From Streptococcus pseudopneumoniae (GTDB taxonomy: Bacteria > Bacillota > Bacilli > Lactobacillales > Streptococcaceae): a stretch of 64,000 bases of DNA. The position numbers and the translations under genes were made by a program. The notes beneath the pieces are model-generated. The model did not search any database and was not told where the DNA came from. It saw nothing but the letters and a program-made list of their open reading frames with translations. The stretch lies in contig NZ_JUQX01000026.1 in NCBI RefSeq assembly GCF_001074565.1, forward strand, positions 102,583 to 166,582, given 5' to 3'. Positions 21,810 through 32,138 of the stretch are shown one piece after another. The first letter of the stretch is position 1, and the number at the start of each line of letters is the position of its first letter.

Positions 21810-22841
21810 TTATTTTGTTAAGGTAGTATAAATTTCGTCTACCAAGGCCACTGTATTTTCCCAACCTAGACAAGGGTCAGTAATGGAACAACCAAAGATT
21901 TCTGGTTGGTTTTGGCGACCATCTGCTAGGTAAGATTCGATCATAAAGCCTCGAACCGTCTTTTTAATCTTTTCATTCCAATCACGATTCAGCAAGGCTT
22001 GACGAACAATGCGAATTTGTTCCATATGCTGCTTGCCAGAATTGTCATGATTGGTATCGATGATAATGAAGGGATTTTCAAGTCCCATAGTCTCATAGCG
22101 ATTGATGGCATTTAAGAGTGTTTCATAGTAGAAATTAGGTTCATTTTTACCATATTCGTTCATGGCACCACGAAGGATAACGTGAGCCAAAGGATTTCCT
22201 GAAGTTTCCACTTCTTGGCCATGGTAAAGGAAGGTTTGCTTGTTTTGAGCCGCATAGATGGCATTAAACATGACCCCAAGATTTCCAGATGTTGGATTTT
22301 TCATCCCAACCGGAGCATCAATCCCAGACGCTACAAAGCGGTGTTCTTGGTCTTCCACTGAACGAGCCCCTACAGCATGGTAGCTGACCAGGTCATCAAC
22401 CAAAACGAGATTTGATGGATAAAGCATCTCATCAGCTGTCGTCAAGCCCGTCTCCGTAATCACACGGTAGTGCAGCTGACGAACAGCCTGCAAGCCATTG
22501 ATGAGACTAGGCGCTTCGCTGGTATTTGGTTGATGGATCATGCCCTTATAGCCATCTCCATTAGTACGAGGTTTAGCCGTATAGACACGCATCACGATAA
22601 AGATTTTATCCGCAACTTTTTTCTGCAAGTCGGCTAAGCGACGAGCATATTCGAGCACGGCTTCTTCATTGTCAGAAGAACAAGGCCCCATCACCAAAAG
22701 GATTCGGTCGTCCTCACCCGAGATAATGGCTGCCAACTCTCTATCGCGGGCTTCTTTCTTTCGCAAGGCTTCAGGTGACAACTGGGTCGCAGCCTTGATT
22801 GCTTCAATATCAATTTCTTGACCTTTTTCGATAAATGCCAT
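21810..22841 (-). CDS. aroF: 3-deoxy-7-phosphoheptulonate synthase, second tandem copy
   Basis: 343-aa class I (AroG-type) DAHP synthase that joins phosphoenolpyruvate and erythrose-4-P, the first step of the shikimate pathway. Metal and substrate motifs GPCSSDNEEAV, AKPRTNGDGYKG and DTNHDNSGKQ are seen. Its ATG is one base after the stop codon of the upstream paralogue (TAA G ATG), so the two are translationally coupled. They share most of their sequence but differ in the N-terminal region and around residues 190-200. The aroF/aroG naming of the two copies is arbitrary. Confidence 0.95.
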   Translation of the reverse strand: MAFIEKGQEIDIEAIKAATQLSPEALRKKEARDRELAAIISGEDDRILLVMGPCSSDNEEAVLEYARRLADLQKKVADKIFIVMRVYTAKPRTNGDGYKGMIHQPNTSEAPSLINGLQAVRQLHYRVITETGLTTADEMLYPSNLVLVDDLVSYHAVGARSVEDQEHRFVASGIDAPVGMKNPTSGNLGVMFNAIYAAQNKQTFLYHGQEVETSGNPLAHVILRGAMNEYGKNEPNFYYETLLNAINRYETMGLENPFIIIDTNHDNSGKQHMEQIRIVRQALLNRDWNEKIKKTVRGFMIESYLADGRQNQPEIFGCSITDPCLGWENTVALVDEIYTTLTK

Positions 22842-22842
22842 C

Positions 22843-23874
22843 TTACTCTCCTAGCGTTTGGTAAATTTCGCGAACAAGTGCTTCTGTGTTGTCCCATCCG
22901 AGACACGGATCTGTAATGGACTTACCAAAAACTTCTGGTTCATTTTGACGTCCATCTTCTAGATAGGACTCAATCATAAAACCACGAACATATTTTTTGA
23001 TTTTCTCATTCCAGTCACGGTTAATCAAGGTCTGACGAACGATACGGATTTGATCCATGTATTGCTTGCCTGAATTGTCATGATTGGTATCGATGATGAT
23101 AAATGGATTTTCCAAGCCCATCTTTTCGTACTGATCAATGGTATCCATCAAATTGTCATAGTAGTAGTTAGGAATATTCTTCCCGTGTTCATTCAAGGCA
23201 CCGCGAAGAATGGCGTGAGACAAAGGATTTCCAGTCGTTTCCACCTCTTTGCCGAGGAAGAGAAAGCTCTGCTTGTTTTGTGCCGCATAAATCCCGTTAA
23301 ACATAACATTGAGATTTCCAGATGTTGGATTTTTAAACCCTGTCGAAAACCCTGCTCCACTCGCTACAAAACGGTGTTGCTGGTCCTCAACTGAACGAGC
23401 CCCAACAGCCATATAAGAAATCAAATCATCCACCAAAGGAAGGTTTTCTGGGTAGAGCATCTCATCAGCAGTTGTCATTCCCGTCTCGGTAATCACACGA
23501 TAGTGCAGTTGGCGAACAGCCTTGATTCCATTGATCAAACTAGGGGCCTCTGTCGCGTTTGGCTGGTGAATCAAGCCCTTATAGCCATCTCCATTGGTAC
23601 GAGGTTTGGCTGTATAGACCCGCATGACCATAAAGATACGATCTTTGACTTCTTCTTGCAAAGCAGATAGACGCTTGGCATACTCGAGGACTGCCTCCTC
23701 ATTATCAGATGAACATGGTCCAATCACCAAAAGAATACGCTGGTCTTCTCCACGGATGATGGCTTCTAGTTCTTGATCACGTTGGTATTTTTTCTCATAA
23801 GCCAAATCATCTAGTTTTGACAAGGCACGAACTTCTTCAATATTAATTTTGGGGCTTTTAGCTGTAAATACCAT
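22843..23874 (-). CDS. aroG: 3-deoxy-7-phosphoheptulonate synthase, first tandem copy
   Basis: 343-aa AroG-type paralogue with the same catalytic motifs (GPCSSDNEEAV, AKPRTNGDGYKG, DTNHDNSGKQ). Two copies may respond to different aromatic amino acids, as in other bacteria (inference). It follows secA by 79 bp. No T-box or other riboswitch is seen in that gap, only a weak hairpin involving GGACACC/GGTATCC. Confidence 0.95.
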   Translation of the reverse strand: MVFTAKSPKINIEEVRALSKLDDLAYEKKYQRDQELEAIIRGEDQRILLVIGPCSSDNEEAVLEYAKRLSALQEEVKDRIFMVMRVYTAKPRTNGDGYKGLIHQPNATEAPSLINGIKAVRQLHYRVITETGMTTADEMLYPENLPLVDDLISYMAVGARSVEDQQHRFVASGAGFSTGFKNPTSGNLNVMFNGIYAAQNKQSFLFLGKEVETTGNPLSHAILRGALNEHGKNIPNYYYDNLMDTIDQYEKMGLENPFIIIDTNHDNSGKQYMDQIRIVRQTLINRDWNEKIKKYVRGFMIESYLEDGRQNEPEVFGKSITDPCLGWDNTEALVREIYQTLGE

Positions 23875-23953
23875 GATTCATCTCCTTATAAAGCAAACGG
23901 ACACCAAGTAAAAAATGATTTTCACCAGGTATCCGCCTGTATCTTATCTCATA

Positions 23954-26467
23954 TTATTGTCTCTTCCCATGACAGTTTTTGAATTTCTTACCAGATCCAC
24001 ATGGACATTGGTCATTTCGCCCGATTTGGCTCAAGTCCAAATCTTCTGGAAGATTTGCCTGCTGAGCTGCGATATTACGAGTCGCAGTTGTACTGATATT
24101 GTGTTCAACTTGCGGACGTTCTTGTTCATGGATTTGTGCTTTCATCATCAAGCGAGTCACATCGAATTCGATTGAACCAATCATGTCGTTAAACATGCGG
24201 AAACCTTCTGCTTGGTATTCTACAACAGGGTTGTTTTGTGCATAACCACGAAGGCCAACAGCGTTTCGCAACTGATCAAGGGCATCGATATGATCTGTCC
24301 ACTTGTTGTCTACAACACGTAGAATCAAGACTTTTTGGAATTCTTTTACTGCATCTTCGTCACGAAGTTTAGCAACTTGGCTGTCATAGACTTTCAAGGC
24401 ACGTTGGTAAAGTTCATCCTTGATAGCTTGGTCTGACAAACCTGCAAGATCTGAACGGTTGATTGAATCTTCTGGAAGCAAGTTATACTTAGCAAAGTTC
24501 AAGATTGCTTCCAATTTTTCGTCTTCTTTCGAACGAGCATGTGCATCCACGATACGGCCAATGGTACGACGGATCATAGCATGGATTTCAGGTGCCAAGT
24601 CACGATCTGCAGTAATGACATCATAACGTTGTGCATAGATGATCTCACGTTGTTCTCGCATAACGTCATCGTATTGAAGGACTTGTTTACGAGTGTCGTA
24701 GTTATTTCCTTCGACACGTTTTTGAGCTGCTTCAACTTGACGCGTTAACATGCGAGATTCGATGGCTTCGTCAGACATGTTGAGACGTTCAAAGACACCT
24801 TTCAAACGTTCTGAACCAAAACGTTTCATCAAATCATCTTCAAGAGACAAGTAGAATTGTGACTCACCTGGGTCTCCTTGACGTCCTGAACGCCCACGAA
24901 GCTGGTTATCAATACGGCGACTTTCGTGGCGCTCTGTACCAATGACACACAGTCCACCAAGTTCGCGAACCCCTTCACCAAGCTTAATGTCGGTACCACG
25001 ACCGGCCATGTTGGTTGCAATAGTAACCGCACCACGTTGACCAGCGTTCATGATAATTTGAGCTTCTCTATAGTGGTTTTTCGCATTCAAGACTTCGTGA
25101 GGAACGCCTGCTGCAACCAATTTCTTAGAAATATAATCACTGGTTTCAACGGCAACTGTACCAACCAAGACTGGTTGACCTTTTTGGTAACGCGCCTTCA
25201 CATCCTCAATAACAGCCTTGAATTTGGCATCGATACTTGCATAGAGAAGGTCTGAGTGGTCAATACGTTGGATTGGACGGTTAGTAGGGATTGGGATAAC
25301 ACGAATGTTATAGATTTCACGGAACTCTTCTTCTTCTGTTTTACCAGTACCTGTCATACCTGCCAATTTCTTATACATACGGAAGAGGTTTTGGTAGGTA
25401 ATAGAAGCTGAAGTCTTGGTCTCGTCTTGGATTGGCACACCTTCTTTGGCTTCGATGGCTTGGTGCAAGCCATCAGAGTAACGGCGACCTTCCATGGTAC
25501 GACCTGTAAATTGGTCGACAATCAAGATTTCCTGCTCTTCACTAACCACATAGTCGATATCAAGGATCATGATATAGTTGGCACGAAGGGCATTGTCAAC
25601 AAAGTGAGTAAGAGCTACGTTTTCGATATCGTAGAGATTATCAAGTTTGAAGTAGCTTTCTGCCTTGTCAATACCAGAATCAGATAAACCAATCGTCTTA
25701 GACTGCACGTCAATGATATAGTCGTCCTTGTCCAAAGACTTCACAAAGTGGTCTGCCATATGGTAGAGTTGGCTTGTTTCAACTGCGTTGGCACCTGAAA
25801 CGATCAAAGGAGTACGGGCTTCATCGATCAAGATCGAGTCCACCTCATCGACCAAGGCATAGTTGAGCGGACGTTGTACCATGTTTTCTGCACGAACGAC
25901 CATGTTGTCACGAAGGTAGTCGAAACCAATCTCTGAGTTGGTTGAGTAGGTAATATCGCAAAGATAAGCTTCTTTTTTCTCCATTGGAGATTTAGCTGCC
26001 AAGTTGATCCCTACTGAAAGACCGAGCCATGAGTAGAGCTCACCCATCTCAGTCGCGTCACGTTCTGTTAGGTATTCATTGACTGTAACTACGTGAACCC
26101 CTTTACCTGCAAGGGCATTGAGGTATACTGGCATGGTCGCTGTCAAGGTTTTCCCTTCACCAGTACGCATCTCTGGAACGTCACCATGGTGAAGAACAAT
26201 CCCACCCATGACCTGAACTTTATAAGGGAAAAGTCCAAGGACACGTTTTGCAGCTTCACGAACTACCGCAAAAGCCTCATATAGCAATGAATCAAGTGAT
26301 TCACCCTTGTTGTAACGTTCTTTAAATTCGTCAGTTTTTGCTTTTAGCTCTTCGTCTGACATCGCAGCCATTTGACTCTCATAATTAAGAACCTTATCTG
26401 CCATCTTTTCTAGACGGCGAAGTTCTCCTTTATCATTTTCAATAATCGTTTTTAAAATATTAGCCAT
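23954..26467 (-). CDS. secA: Preprotein translocase ATPase SecA
   Basis: 837-aa motor of the general secretion pathway, driving preproteins through SecYEG. Walker A MRTGEGKT (about 100-107), the DEAD-like [15 protein letters not shown], the helicase C motif [13 protein letters not shown] and a C-terminal zinc finger [14 protein letters not shown] for SecB/ribosome contact are present. Full length for streptococci. Its promoter region (26468-26582) is AT-rich without a clear canonical pair. First gene of the secA-aroG-aroF-acpS-alr-recG series. Confidence 0.98.
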   Translation of the reverse strand: MANILKTIIENDKGELRRLEKMADKVLNYESQMAAMSDEELKAKTDEFKERYNKGESLDSLLYEAFAVVREAAKRVLGLFPYKVQVMGGIVLHHGDVPEMRTGEGKTLTATMPVYLNALAGKGVHVVTVNEYLTERDATEMGELYSWLGLSVGINLAAKSPMEKKEAYLCDITYSTNSEIGFDYLRDNMVVRAENMVQRPLNYALVDEVDSILIDEARTPLIVSGANAVETSQLYHMADHFVKSLDKDDYIIDVQSKTIGLSDSGIDKAESYFKLDNLYDIENVALTHFVDNALRANYIMILDIDYVVSEEQEILIVDQFTGRTMEGRRYSDGLHQAIEAKEGVPIQDETKTSASITYQNLFRMYKKLAGMTGTGKTEEEEFREIYNIRVIPIPTNRPIQRIDHSDLLYASIDAKFKAVIEDVKARYQKGQPVLVGTVAVETSDYISKKLVAAGVPHEVLNAKNHYREAQIIMNAGQRGAVTIATNMAGRGTDIKLGEGVRELGGLCVIGTERHESRRIDNQLRGRSGRQGDPGESQFYLSLEDDLMKRFGSERLKGVFERLNMSDEAIESRMLTRQVEAAQKRVEGNNYDTRKQVLQYDDVMREQREIIYAQRYDVITADRDLAPEIHAMIRRTIGRIVDAHARSKEDEKLEAILNFAKYNLLPEDSINRSDLAGLSDQAIKDELYQRALKVYDSQVAKLRDEDAVKEFQKVLILRVVDNKWTDHIDALDQLRNAVGLRGYAQNNPVVEYQAEGFRMFNDMIGSIEFDVTRLMMKAQIHEQERPQVEHNISTTATRNIAAQQANLPEDLDLSQIGRNDQCPCGSGKKFKNCHGKRQ

Positions 26468-26582
26468 GATTTTCCTTACTTTTAATTCTGAATATTTTAG
26501 AATGTTCTTTTCATTTTAGCATATTTACTATTATTTTTCAAGAAAGAATCCTTAATTTACAACGGAAAAGACCAGTCAAAAT

Positions 26583-27353
26583 TCAGCTTTTTTTGCATAA
26601 ATCTTCTGATGCTATTTTTTTGTTTTTTGTTCGTGAGGCATGCTTGATGATCCAGGCACAACTTGGACTCAAATCTTCCCTTTGCCAAGCTTGAATAATT
26701 CTTTCAAACTTATCGGGGGCTTCCTTATATAAATCATTTAGATTGTTGGCTACGCTTTTTTGAATGGACTTGTCTCCATCATCCTTTAGATTGGTCAGAA
26801 TAGTGGTGAAATCCTCAAAATAATCCAATACCACGGTTTGTCTCTTAGCCCAAGGTAGACGGATACGCATGCACTCGCTAGCAAGTCTACGAACGCGCAA
26901 GTTTTCATCCTGACTCCATTCTAACAGCAAAGTCATTGTAGCCTTAGGATAGCGAGCCAGTAAGGGTCTCATGGAAAATTCTCCCGTAAACCGCTTGGTG
27001 AGTTCCTTACTAAAGGCCGCGCTCAATTCAAATTCCTTGTCTCCATATAGCTCTACATATTTGCCGATTGGCCAAAGCCAATACCCTTCTGAAAACATGC
27101 CTAAACCACCCTCTAACTCAGGACCTAAAATTTTCTCAAAAACCTTGAGAGAGTCCTGATAAGATAGGGGGAGACATTCTTTGATACTTTTAGCCAAGAG
27201 TTCTTGACGTTGGCTAAACTCCAACTCTTCCAAGTCTTTTTCTAGCAACAAGCTGAATTTTTGTCCATCAAAGGCAGGGGACGCTTCTTGCAACCGTCGA
27301 CTCAAATCCCTAGCATAAGCCAAGTCATAATAATCCTTTACTTTTTTCGCCAT
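26583..27353 (-). CDS. AlkD-like DNA alkylation repair protein
   Basis: 256-aa all-helical protein with ALK/HEAT repeats. WPIGKYVELYG and ASECMRIRLPW fit the DNA alkylation repair (AlkD) superfamily, which in other bacteria excises alkylated purines without base flipping. I cannot confirm the catalytic residues by eye, so a DNA glycosylase role is inferred. The start at ATG 27351-27353 (MAKKVKDYYD) is chosen for AAGGAA 7 bp upstream; the frame is open to 27428. Single gene between secA and two small membrane proteins. Confidence 0.78.
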   Translation of the reverse strand: MAKKVKDYYDLAYARDLSRRLQEASPAFDGQKFSLLLEKDLEELEFSQRQELLAKSIKECLPLSYQDSLKVFEKILGPELEGGLGMFSEGYWLWPIGKYVELYGDKEFELSAAFSKELTKRFTGEFSMRPLLARYPKATMTLLLEWSQDENLRVRRLASECMRIRLPWAKRQTVVLDYFEDFTTILTNLKDDGDKSIQKSVANNLNDLYKEAPDKFERIIQAWQREDLSPSCAWIIKHASRTKNKKIASEDLCKKS

Positions 27354-27459
27354 TTTTAAATTCCTTAATCTTCTGTTTACGGAACTTATTATATCATATA
27401 GATAGCTCGTCAACAAAATCATTTTCACTTCTCAAACTATTTTGTCAAGAAAGTAAAAA

Positions 27460-27481
27460 GGACTAGAAGCTCGTCTAGTCC
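27460..27481 (-). terminator. Terminator of the small membrane protein pair
   Basis: GGACTAGA-AGCTCG-TCTAGTCC, followed on the minus strand by TTTTTACTTTC, 15 bp after the stop at 27497. Confidence 0.88.
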
Positions 27482-27496
27482 ATCAATTTTTAATGT

Positions 27497-27787
27497 TTAA
27501 TTTCCCAAAAATGCTGGCAATAAGCCAAAGTACAAAAAGAGATTAATCCAGAAGGCCAAGCAAAAGATGATGCCAAAGATAAGAAGACTGATTTTTTTAA
27601 TCAGCACCGAGTATAGAATGGATAAAACTCCAAAAACCACAAAGAGTTTTTTCATAACGAAATAATATACTGAAACTCCTCCTATTTGCCAATCCCAAGG
27701 AAGGAAAAACATGAGGAACCAGAGGATGCAAAGCGTAAGAATATAGATTTTGTAATAGCTATACATAAATTGCCTTACCTTTGACAT
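27497..27787 (-). CDS. Small membrane protein of unknown function
   Basis: 96-aa very hydrophobic protein with three predicted membrane segments (about 15-30, 42-60 and 66-90). No family recognised. RBS AGAGGAGG lies just upstream of the ATG (the complement of CCTCCTCT at 27792). It follows the next membrane protein by 19 bp, so the two are likely co-transcribed and may be partners. Confidence 0.7.
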   Translation of the reverse strand: MSKVRQFMYSYYKIYILTLCILWFLMFFLPWDWQIGGVSVYYFVMKKLFVVFGVLSILYSVLIKKISLLIFGIIFCLAFWINLFLYFGLLPAFLGN

Positions 27788-27806
27788 CTTAAACCTCCTC
27801 TAAAAA

Positions 27807-28145
27807 TTAGCTATTCTGTGATGAGCCTCTGTTATTGATCTGTCTCAGCTTGAACATTCTCTTCAGGCAGACATAGACTTTCCAGTCATTCACAAGAGAC
27901 AAAAAGACTAAAAGAATCCATATCCCCCACATTGTTAGATCCATGGGATTTTTCAAGACAAAATTGAAAATTAACAAAGAAAAAATTGTAAAAGCGATAC
28001 TGAACAAAGCCCACAAAGGGAGATATATCCAGTAAAAGTAATAGAAAAACACGAAATATTTACTATCTTTATCCGCCTTCTCAATCCAATGAAAAAAATA
28101 AAAGTAAGGTGACAAAATTAATAGTTGCAGAAGTCTTTCTAGCAT
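27807..28145 (-). CDS. Small membrane protein of unknown function
   Basis: 112-aa protein with about three hydrophobic segments rich in Phe/Tyr (SPYFYFFHWIE, FFYYFYWIYL) and a basic, Ser/Asn-rich tail. The ATG at 28143-28145 (MLERLLQLLI) has GGAGA 6 bp upstream; a TTG four codons earlier is less likely. A TATAAT box lies at 28174-28179 on the minus strand, right after the lemA terminator, so it has its own promoter. Family not recognised. Confidence 0.68.
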   Translation of the reverse strand: MLERLLQLLILSPYFYFFHWIEKADKDSKYFVFFYYFYWIYLPLWALFSIAFTIFSLLIFNFVLKNPMDLTMWGIWILLVFLSLVNDWKVYVCLKRMFKLRQINNRGSSQNS

Positions 28146-28182
28146 AGCTTTCTCCAAGATTTCATTTTATTTTATTATACCA

Positions 28183-28208
28183 AAAAAACCTGGAAAAGGC
28201 TTTCCAGG
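28183..28208 (-). terminator. Terminator of the TPM-lemA unit
   Basis: AAACCTGGAAA/TTTCCAGGTTT stem. On the minus strand a TTTTTTT run follows directly. Confidence 0.9.
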
Positions 28209-28268
28209 TTTGAGTTTGAAATTACTAGTCATGCTATAGAAATCACTTTATTCATAAATTGATTCACT

Positions 28269-28865
28269 TTATTGGCTTGATGAAGAAGTTCCAAAATCAA
28301 CCTTAGGAACTGTCTTGGCTTCTTCTGTTTCTTTAAAGGTTTCCGCTTCTTTAAAGTTCATCATATTCGCAAAGAGCACGGTTGGAAAACTTCTCAGTTT
28401 TTGATTGTACTCGGCTGCGACCTTGTTATAATCCTTACGTGCTACAAAGATACGATTTTCACTTCCTGAAAGTTCGACCATTAGTTGCTCAACATTTTGA
28501 TTGCTCTTGAGTTCTGGATAATTCTCCGTCAAGGAAATCAAGCGGGAAAGAGCAGAGCTCAATTCTCCCTGAGCATTTTGGTTTTCTTCCGATGTTACTG
28601 AGCTACTACCGATTTTAGCTCTAGCATCCGCAATCTTGGTAAAGACTTCGGTTTCATGATTCATTTGTCCTTTAACGGACTCCACCAAGTTACCAATCAA
28701 GTCTGAACGACGTTGGAGGGCTGTAGAGACATCAGCCTGAGCCTGCTCCACTTTAGTCTGTTCACCAACCAGACCGTTATAGGTCGTCACTGCGGAACAA
28801 CTTCCCAGAACTAGTAGTCCAAAGAAAATCGCCACTATTGAGAGAATTACTTTATTTTGTTTCAT
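28269..28865 (-). CDS. LemA family protein
   Basis: 198-aa protein with an N-terminal hydrophobic signal/anchor (about 6-26, ending GSCS, a possible lipobox Cys) and a long helical domain with the LemA signature VEQAQADVSTALQRRSDLI and AEYNQKLRSFPTVLFA. Function poorly defined; family members sit at the membrane. RBS AAGG before the ATG at 28865. It follows the TPM-domain gene by about 160 bp; LemA and TPM proteins are paired in many bacteria. Confidence 0.88.
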   Translation of the reverse strand: MKQNKVILSIVAIFFGLLVLGSCSAVTTYNGLVGEQTKVEQAQADVSTALQRRSDLIGNLVESVKGQMNHETEVFTKIADARAKIGSSSVTSEENQNAQGELSSALSRLISLTENYPELKSNQNVEQLMVELSGSENRIFVARKDYNKVAAEYNQKLRSFPTVLFANMMNFKEAETFKETEEAKTVPKVDFGTSSSSQ

Positions 28866-29025
28866 ATCAAAACCTTAACACTTTCTTTTATCAACTTTTC
28901 TGAGAAAATACTCAGATTTTAAATCAATTTCCCAAACTTTGTTTTTATTTTTAATTTAGGAGTGAACTGTTGCAAAGGAGTCACATTACTGAATGGAGAA
29001 ATTGGTTTGTGCAATATATAATTAC

Positions 29026-29895
29026 TCACCAGTCATCAGACGAACCGCCGCCATCAAAGCCACCGCCGTCCCAGCCTCCAGATGAATCGGAGCCCGAGTC
29101 AGACCAAGAAGAACCTGAATCAGTCCAAGAGGATCCTGAATCTGATGAGTCACCGCCCCACCAACCTCCGCCAGAATCATCTCCACGTGAACCACCACGG
29201 CCTCCAAAAATAAAGCCGATAATCATCACGATGAAGTAAATGAGAACTCCAAATCCGATAACTCCGTCTCTCGAACTGCTTTTTCGGTTCCGTTTTGAAG
29301 ATCGACTCTCAGCGGTATACTTTTCAATTTCTCTTAGACGACTAGAATTAGTAGCATAGTCGTAACTACTTTTAGAACTTGAAGAAGGTGTACTCGATCC
29401 ACTATAGAACATGTAGTTGAGATTATTGACTATCGAGAGAACGCCATTGTTGTAGTCTCCCTTTTGAAAGTAAGGTCGTGCTGTTTTCAAAAATTTATTG
29501 GTCTGATAGTCAGTAATCTTACTGGCCACATTATTACTGGTTTCAATCCGTGATTTTCTATCCTCTACCGCAAGCACAATCAAGGCTCCATTGTTGTCGC
29601 CCGAGTAGCCAATCTTCCAAGCTCTAGCTGTTTCATTAGCTACTGTTTCGATTGTTTCTCCATCTAGGCTTTTCACAACATAAACGCCTACTTGGAATTT
29701 TTCTGCTTTTTGACTATTTACCTTATTCAATCCCCGGATTAGACTGATTGTCGACTCAGTCAGATAGTGATCCGGGTCATAGATCCCGTACTCAGGTTTT
29801 TCAGGTACTGTGAATGCTGACAAGAAGAGAAAGACCATCAGCAACCCAAGCAAGCGAACCAACAAACTATGTTTAAATAATCTGCCTTTTTTCAT
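29026..29895 (-). CDS. TPM-domain membrane protein with Gly/Ser-rich tail
   Basis: 289-aa protein: signal peptide (about 1-32), TPM domain (about 40-170; QVGVYVVKSLDGETIE, NNGALIVLAVEDRKSRIETS), a Ser-rich linker, one membrane segment (about 215-235, GVLIYFIVMIIGFIFGG) and a tail of Gly, Ser, Asp and Trp (GGGWWGGDSSDSG and so on). Such YgcG-like proteins accompany LemA. The low-complexity tail may face the wall side. RBS GGGAGG before the ATG. Confidence 0.85.
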   Translation of the reverse strand: MKKGRLFKHSLLVRLLGLLMVFLFLSAFTVPEKPEYGIYDPDHYLTESTISLIRGLNKVNSQKAEKFQVGVYVVKSLDGETIETVANETARAWKIGYSGDNNGALIVLAVEDRKSRIETSNNVASKITDYQTNKFLKTARPYFQKGDYNNGVLSIVNNLNYMFYSGSSTPSSSSKSSYDYATNSSRLREIEKYTAESRSSKRNRKSSSRDGVIGFGVLIYFIVMIIGFIFGGRGGSRGDDSGGGWWGGDSSDSGSSWTDSGSSWSDSGSDSSGGWDGGGFDGGGSSDDW

Positions 29896-30042
29896 AATAA
29901 CCTCCCTGATAAAGGAAAATTGATTTAAGGAATTATAGCATTTTGATTTTTACAAAGAAAGTACATTTTCATTACAAATAGATTACAAAAAACAGAAAAA
30001 TGATTGAATTTTGATGACAGGTTTTTTTCATCTATTTTACAG

Positions 30043-30070
30043 AAAAAAGAAGACATCCCAGTCTTCTTTT
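30043..30070 (-). terminator. Terminator of der
   Basis: AAAAGAAGAC-ATCCCA-GTCTTCTTTT with an A/T tail on both sides, about 30 bp after the der stop codon. Confidence 0.88.
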
Positions 30071-30100
30071 AAGTTATTCTTATTGGAAAATAAGCAAGGG

Positions 30101-31411
30101 TTACTTACGTTTTCTCGCAATCAAATGAATCGGTGTTCCTTCAAAGACAAAGGCCTTGCGGATTTGATTTTCCAAGAAACGCAGGTAAGAGAAGTGCATG
30201 AGTTCTTCTTCATTGACAAAGATGACAAAGGTTGGTGGTTTTGTTGCCACTTGGGTTGCATAGAAGATTTTGAGACGTTTTCCTTTGTCTGTCGGTGTTG
30301 GGTTGATGGCAATGGCATCCATAATCACATCGTTGAGAACCGCAGACGGAATGCGTGTGTTTTGACTTTCACTAATTTGCTTGATCATCTCAGGCAGTTT
30401 ATGGAGACGTTGCTTGGTAAGAGCGGATACAAAGACAATCGGCGCATAAGGCAGATACTGGAACTGCTCACGGATATCTTCTTCCCATTTCTTCATGGTG
30501 TGGTTGTCTTTCTCAAGGGTATCCCACTTATTGACCACGATAATCATCCCTTTACCTGCTTCGTGGGCAAAACCTGCGATACGCTTGTCGTATTCACGGA
30601 TACCTTCTTCGGCATTGAGGACCATCAAGACCACGTCAGAACGGTCAATGGCACGCATGGCACGCATGACAGAGTATTTCTCCGTATTTTCATAGACTTT
30701 ACCAGACTTACGCATACCAGCTGTATCAATCATGGTAAACTCTTGGCCATCCGTATCTGTAAAGTGGGTATCAATGGCATCACGCGTTGTCCCAGCTACT
30801 GGACTAGCAATCACGCGGTCTTCTCCCAAAATGGCGTTGATCAAACTTGATTTTCCAACGTTTGGACGGCCAATCAAGCTGAATTTAATGACATCTGGAT
30901 TTTCTTCTTCAACTTCATGTGGTAGATTTTCCACGATGGCATCCAGTACATCACCCGTACCAATACCGTGGACAGACGAAATTGGCAGTGGTTCACCCAA
31001 TCCAAGCGCATAGAAATCAAAGATATCATTTCGCATCTCAGGGTTGTCAACCTTGTTAACGGCAAGGATGACAGGCTTATGGGTTTTATAGAGTTTGCGA
31101 GCTACGTACTCGTCCGCATCTGTAATCCCTTCTTTACCTGAAACGACAAAGACGATGACATCTGCTTCTTCCATGGCAATTTCTGCTTGGTGTTTGATTT
31201 GCTCCATGAAGGGAGCATCAACGTCGTCAATCCCTCCAGTGTCAATCATACTGAAAGAACGGTTAAGCCACTCACCCGTTGCATAGATACGGTCACGTGT
31301 CACACCCTCGACATCTTCTACAATTGAGATTCGCTCACCAGCGATTCGATTAAATAGGGTCGATTTCCCAACATTGGGACGTCCCACAATGGCAATAGTT
31401 GGTAAGGCCAT
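30101..31411 (-). CDS. der: Ribosome-associated GTPase Der (EngA)
   Basis: 436-aa essential GTPase for 50S subunit assembly with two tandem G domains: GRPNVGKST (9-17) and GRPNVGKSS (about 182-190), each with DTGG/DTAG and NKVD/NKWD motifs, and a C-terminal KH-like domain. Full length. Last gene of the nrdR-dnaB-dnaI-nitroreductase-der series, starting 13 bp after the nitroreductase stop. Confidence 0.98.
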   Translation of the reverse strand: MALPTIAIVGRPNVGKSTLFNRIAGERISIVEDVEGVTRDRIYATGEWLNRSFSMIDTGGIDDVDAPFMEQIKHQAEIAMEEADVIVFVVSGKEGITDADEYVARKLYKTHKPVILAVNKVDNPEMRNDIFDFYALGLGEPLPISSVHGIGTGDVLDAIVENLPHEVEEENPDVIKFSLIGRPNVGKSSLINAILGEDRVIASPVAGTTRDAIDTHFTDTDGQEFTMIDTAGMRKSGKVYENTEKYSVMRAMRAIDRSDVVLMVLNAEEGIREYDKRIAGFAHEAGKGMIIVVNKWDTLEKDNHTMKKWEEDIREQFQYLPYAPIVFVSALTKQRLHKLPEMIKQISESQNTRIPSAVLNDVIMDAIAINPTPTDKGKRLKIFYATQVATKPPTFVIFVNEEELMHFSYLRFLENQIRKAFVFEGTPIHLIARKRK

Positions 31412-31424
31412 GTTTTCTCACTTT

Positions 31425-32138
31425 CTACAATAACTTTTTCTGTTCTAGATTCTTCCGAGTTGAACTAGGTTCGGCTTGACCAAACTGCTCTGCTAAACGC
31501 TGACTCCAAGAGGTCGTCGCACGCGTACCAGCATAGTCCGCCTGAACTTTGTCATAGTCCAAAATCGCTTCAACTGGCTGTTCTTGGTATTCTTCTTCAA
31601 AAACCACTTGGCTCAAAGGCAGTCTTGGTTTGACATCATGTTGTTGGTTTGGCACGCCGAGGGCAATCCCAAAAACGGGGTAGGTATAGTCAGGCAAATT
31701 AAAAAGCTCTGCAACTTCTTCTGACTTGTAACGGACCAAACCGATAATCACACCACCATATCCCAGACTCTCTGCTGCAAGCAAGGTGTTTTGACCAGCA
31801 AGCGCAGCATCCACAGACGTGATAAGGAGACCTTCTACCCCTTGAGGTTGGAAAGTGTCCGTATGAAGACTTGCTCCCTTTTCAGCTCGGTTCAAATCAC
31901 CAACAAAAAGCAGGAAAGCAGCTGACTGGCGAATGGCTTCCTGAGGAACCAATTCATATAAGGCATCTTTCTTCTCTTGGCTACGTACAAGAATCACAGA
32001 ATAAGATTGGAAATTTTTCCAAGAAGACGCCATTTGAGCAGCAGTCAAGATTTCATTTAAGTGTTCTTGAGGAATCTCTTGCTCCTTAAAGCGACGAACT
32101 GAAGTATGAGCTTTCATCAGTTTAATGGTTTCTGTCAT
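31425..32138 (-). CDS. Nitroreductase family protein (NfsA-like FMN reductase)
   Basis: 237-aa flavoprotein. The N-terminal HTSVRRF FMN-binding motif, AAQMASSWKNFQSYSV and the ESLGYGGVIIG loop place it in the NfsA/FRP branch. Expected to reduce nitro compounds or quinones with NAD(P)H; physiological substrate unknown. Its ATG overlaps the dnaI stop codon (ATGA type), so it is translationally coupled. Confidence 0.88.
   Translation of the reverse strand: MTETIKLMKAHTSVRRFKEQEIPQEHLNEILTAAQMASSWKNFQSYSVILVRSQEKKDALYELVPQEAIRQSAAFLLFVGDLNRAEKGASLHTDTFQPQGVEGLLITSVDAALAGQNTLLAAESLGYGGVIIGLVRYKSEEVAELFNLPDYTYPVFGIALGVPNQQHDVKPRLPLSQVVFEEEYQEQPVEAILDYDKVQADYAGTRATTSWSQRLAEQFGQAEPSSTRKNLEQKKLL

Noticed and set aside
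23875..23953. T-box or other riboswitch before the DAHP synthases
   Set aside because: The gap is only 79 bp with a weak hairpin and no T-box sequence.
28970..29239. Proline/Glu-rich plus-strand frame
   Set aside because: It is the complement of the Gly/Ser/Asp-rich tail of the TPM protein; composition is a by-product of that repeat.
30011..30850. Long plus-strand open frame (279 codons) opposite der
   Set aside because: It lies fully within the conserved der gene on the other strand, shows no recognised domain and has no suitable promoter or RBS; an antisense shadow.
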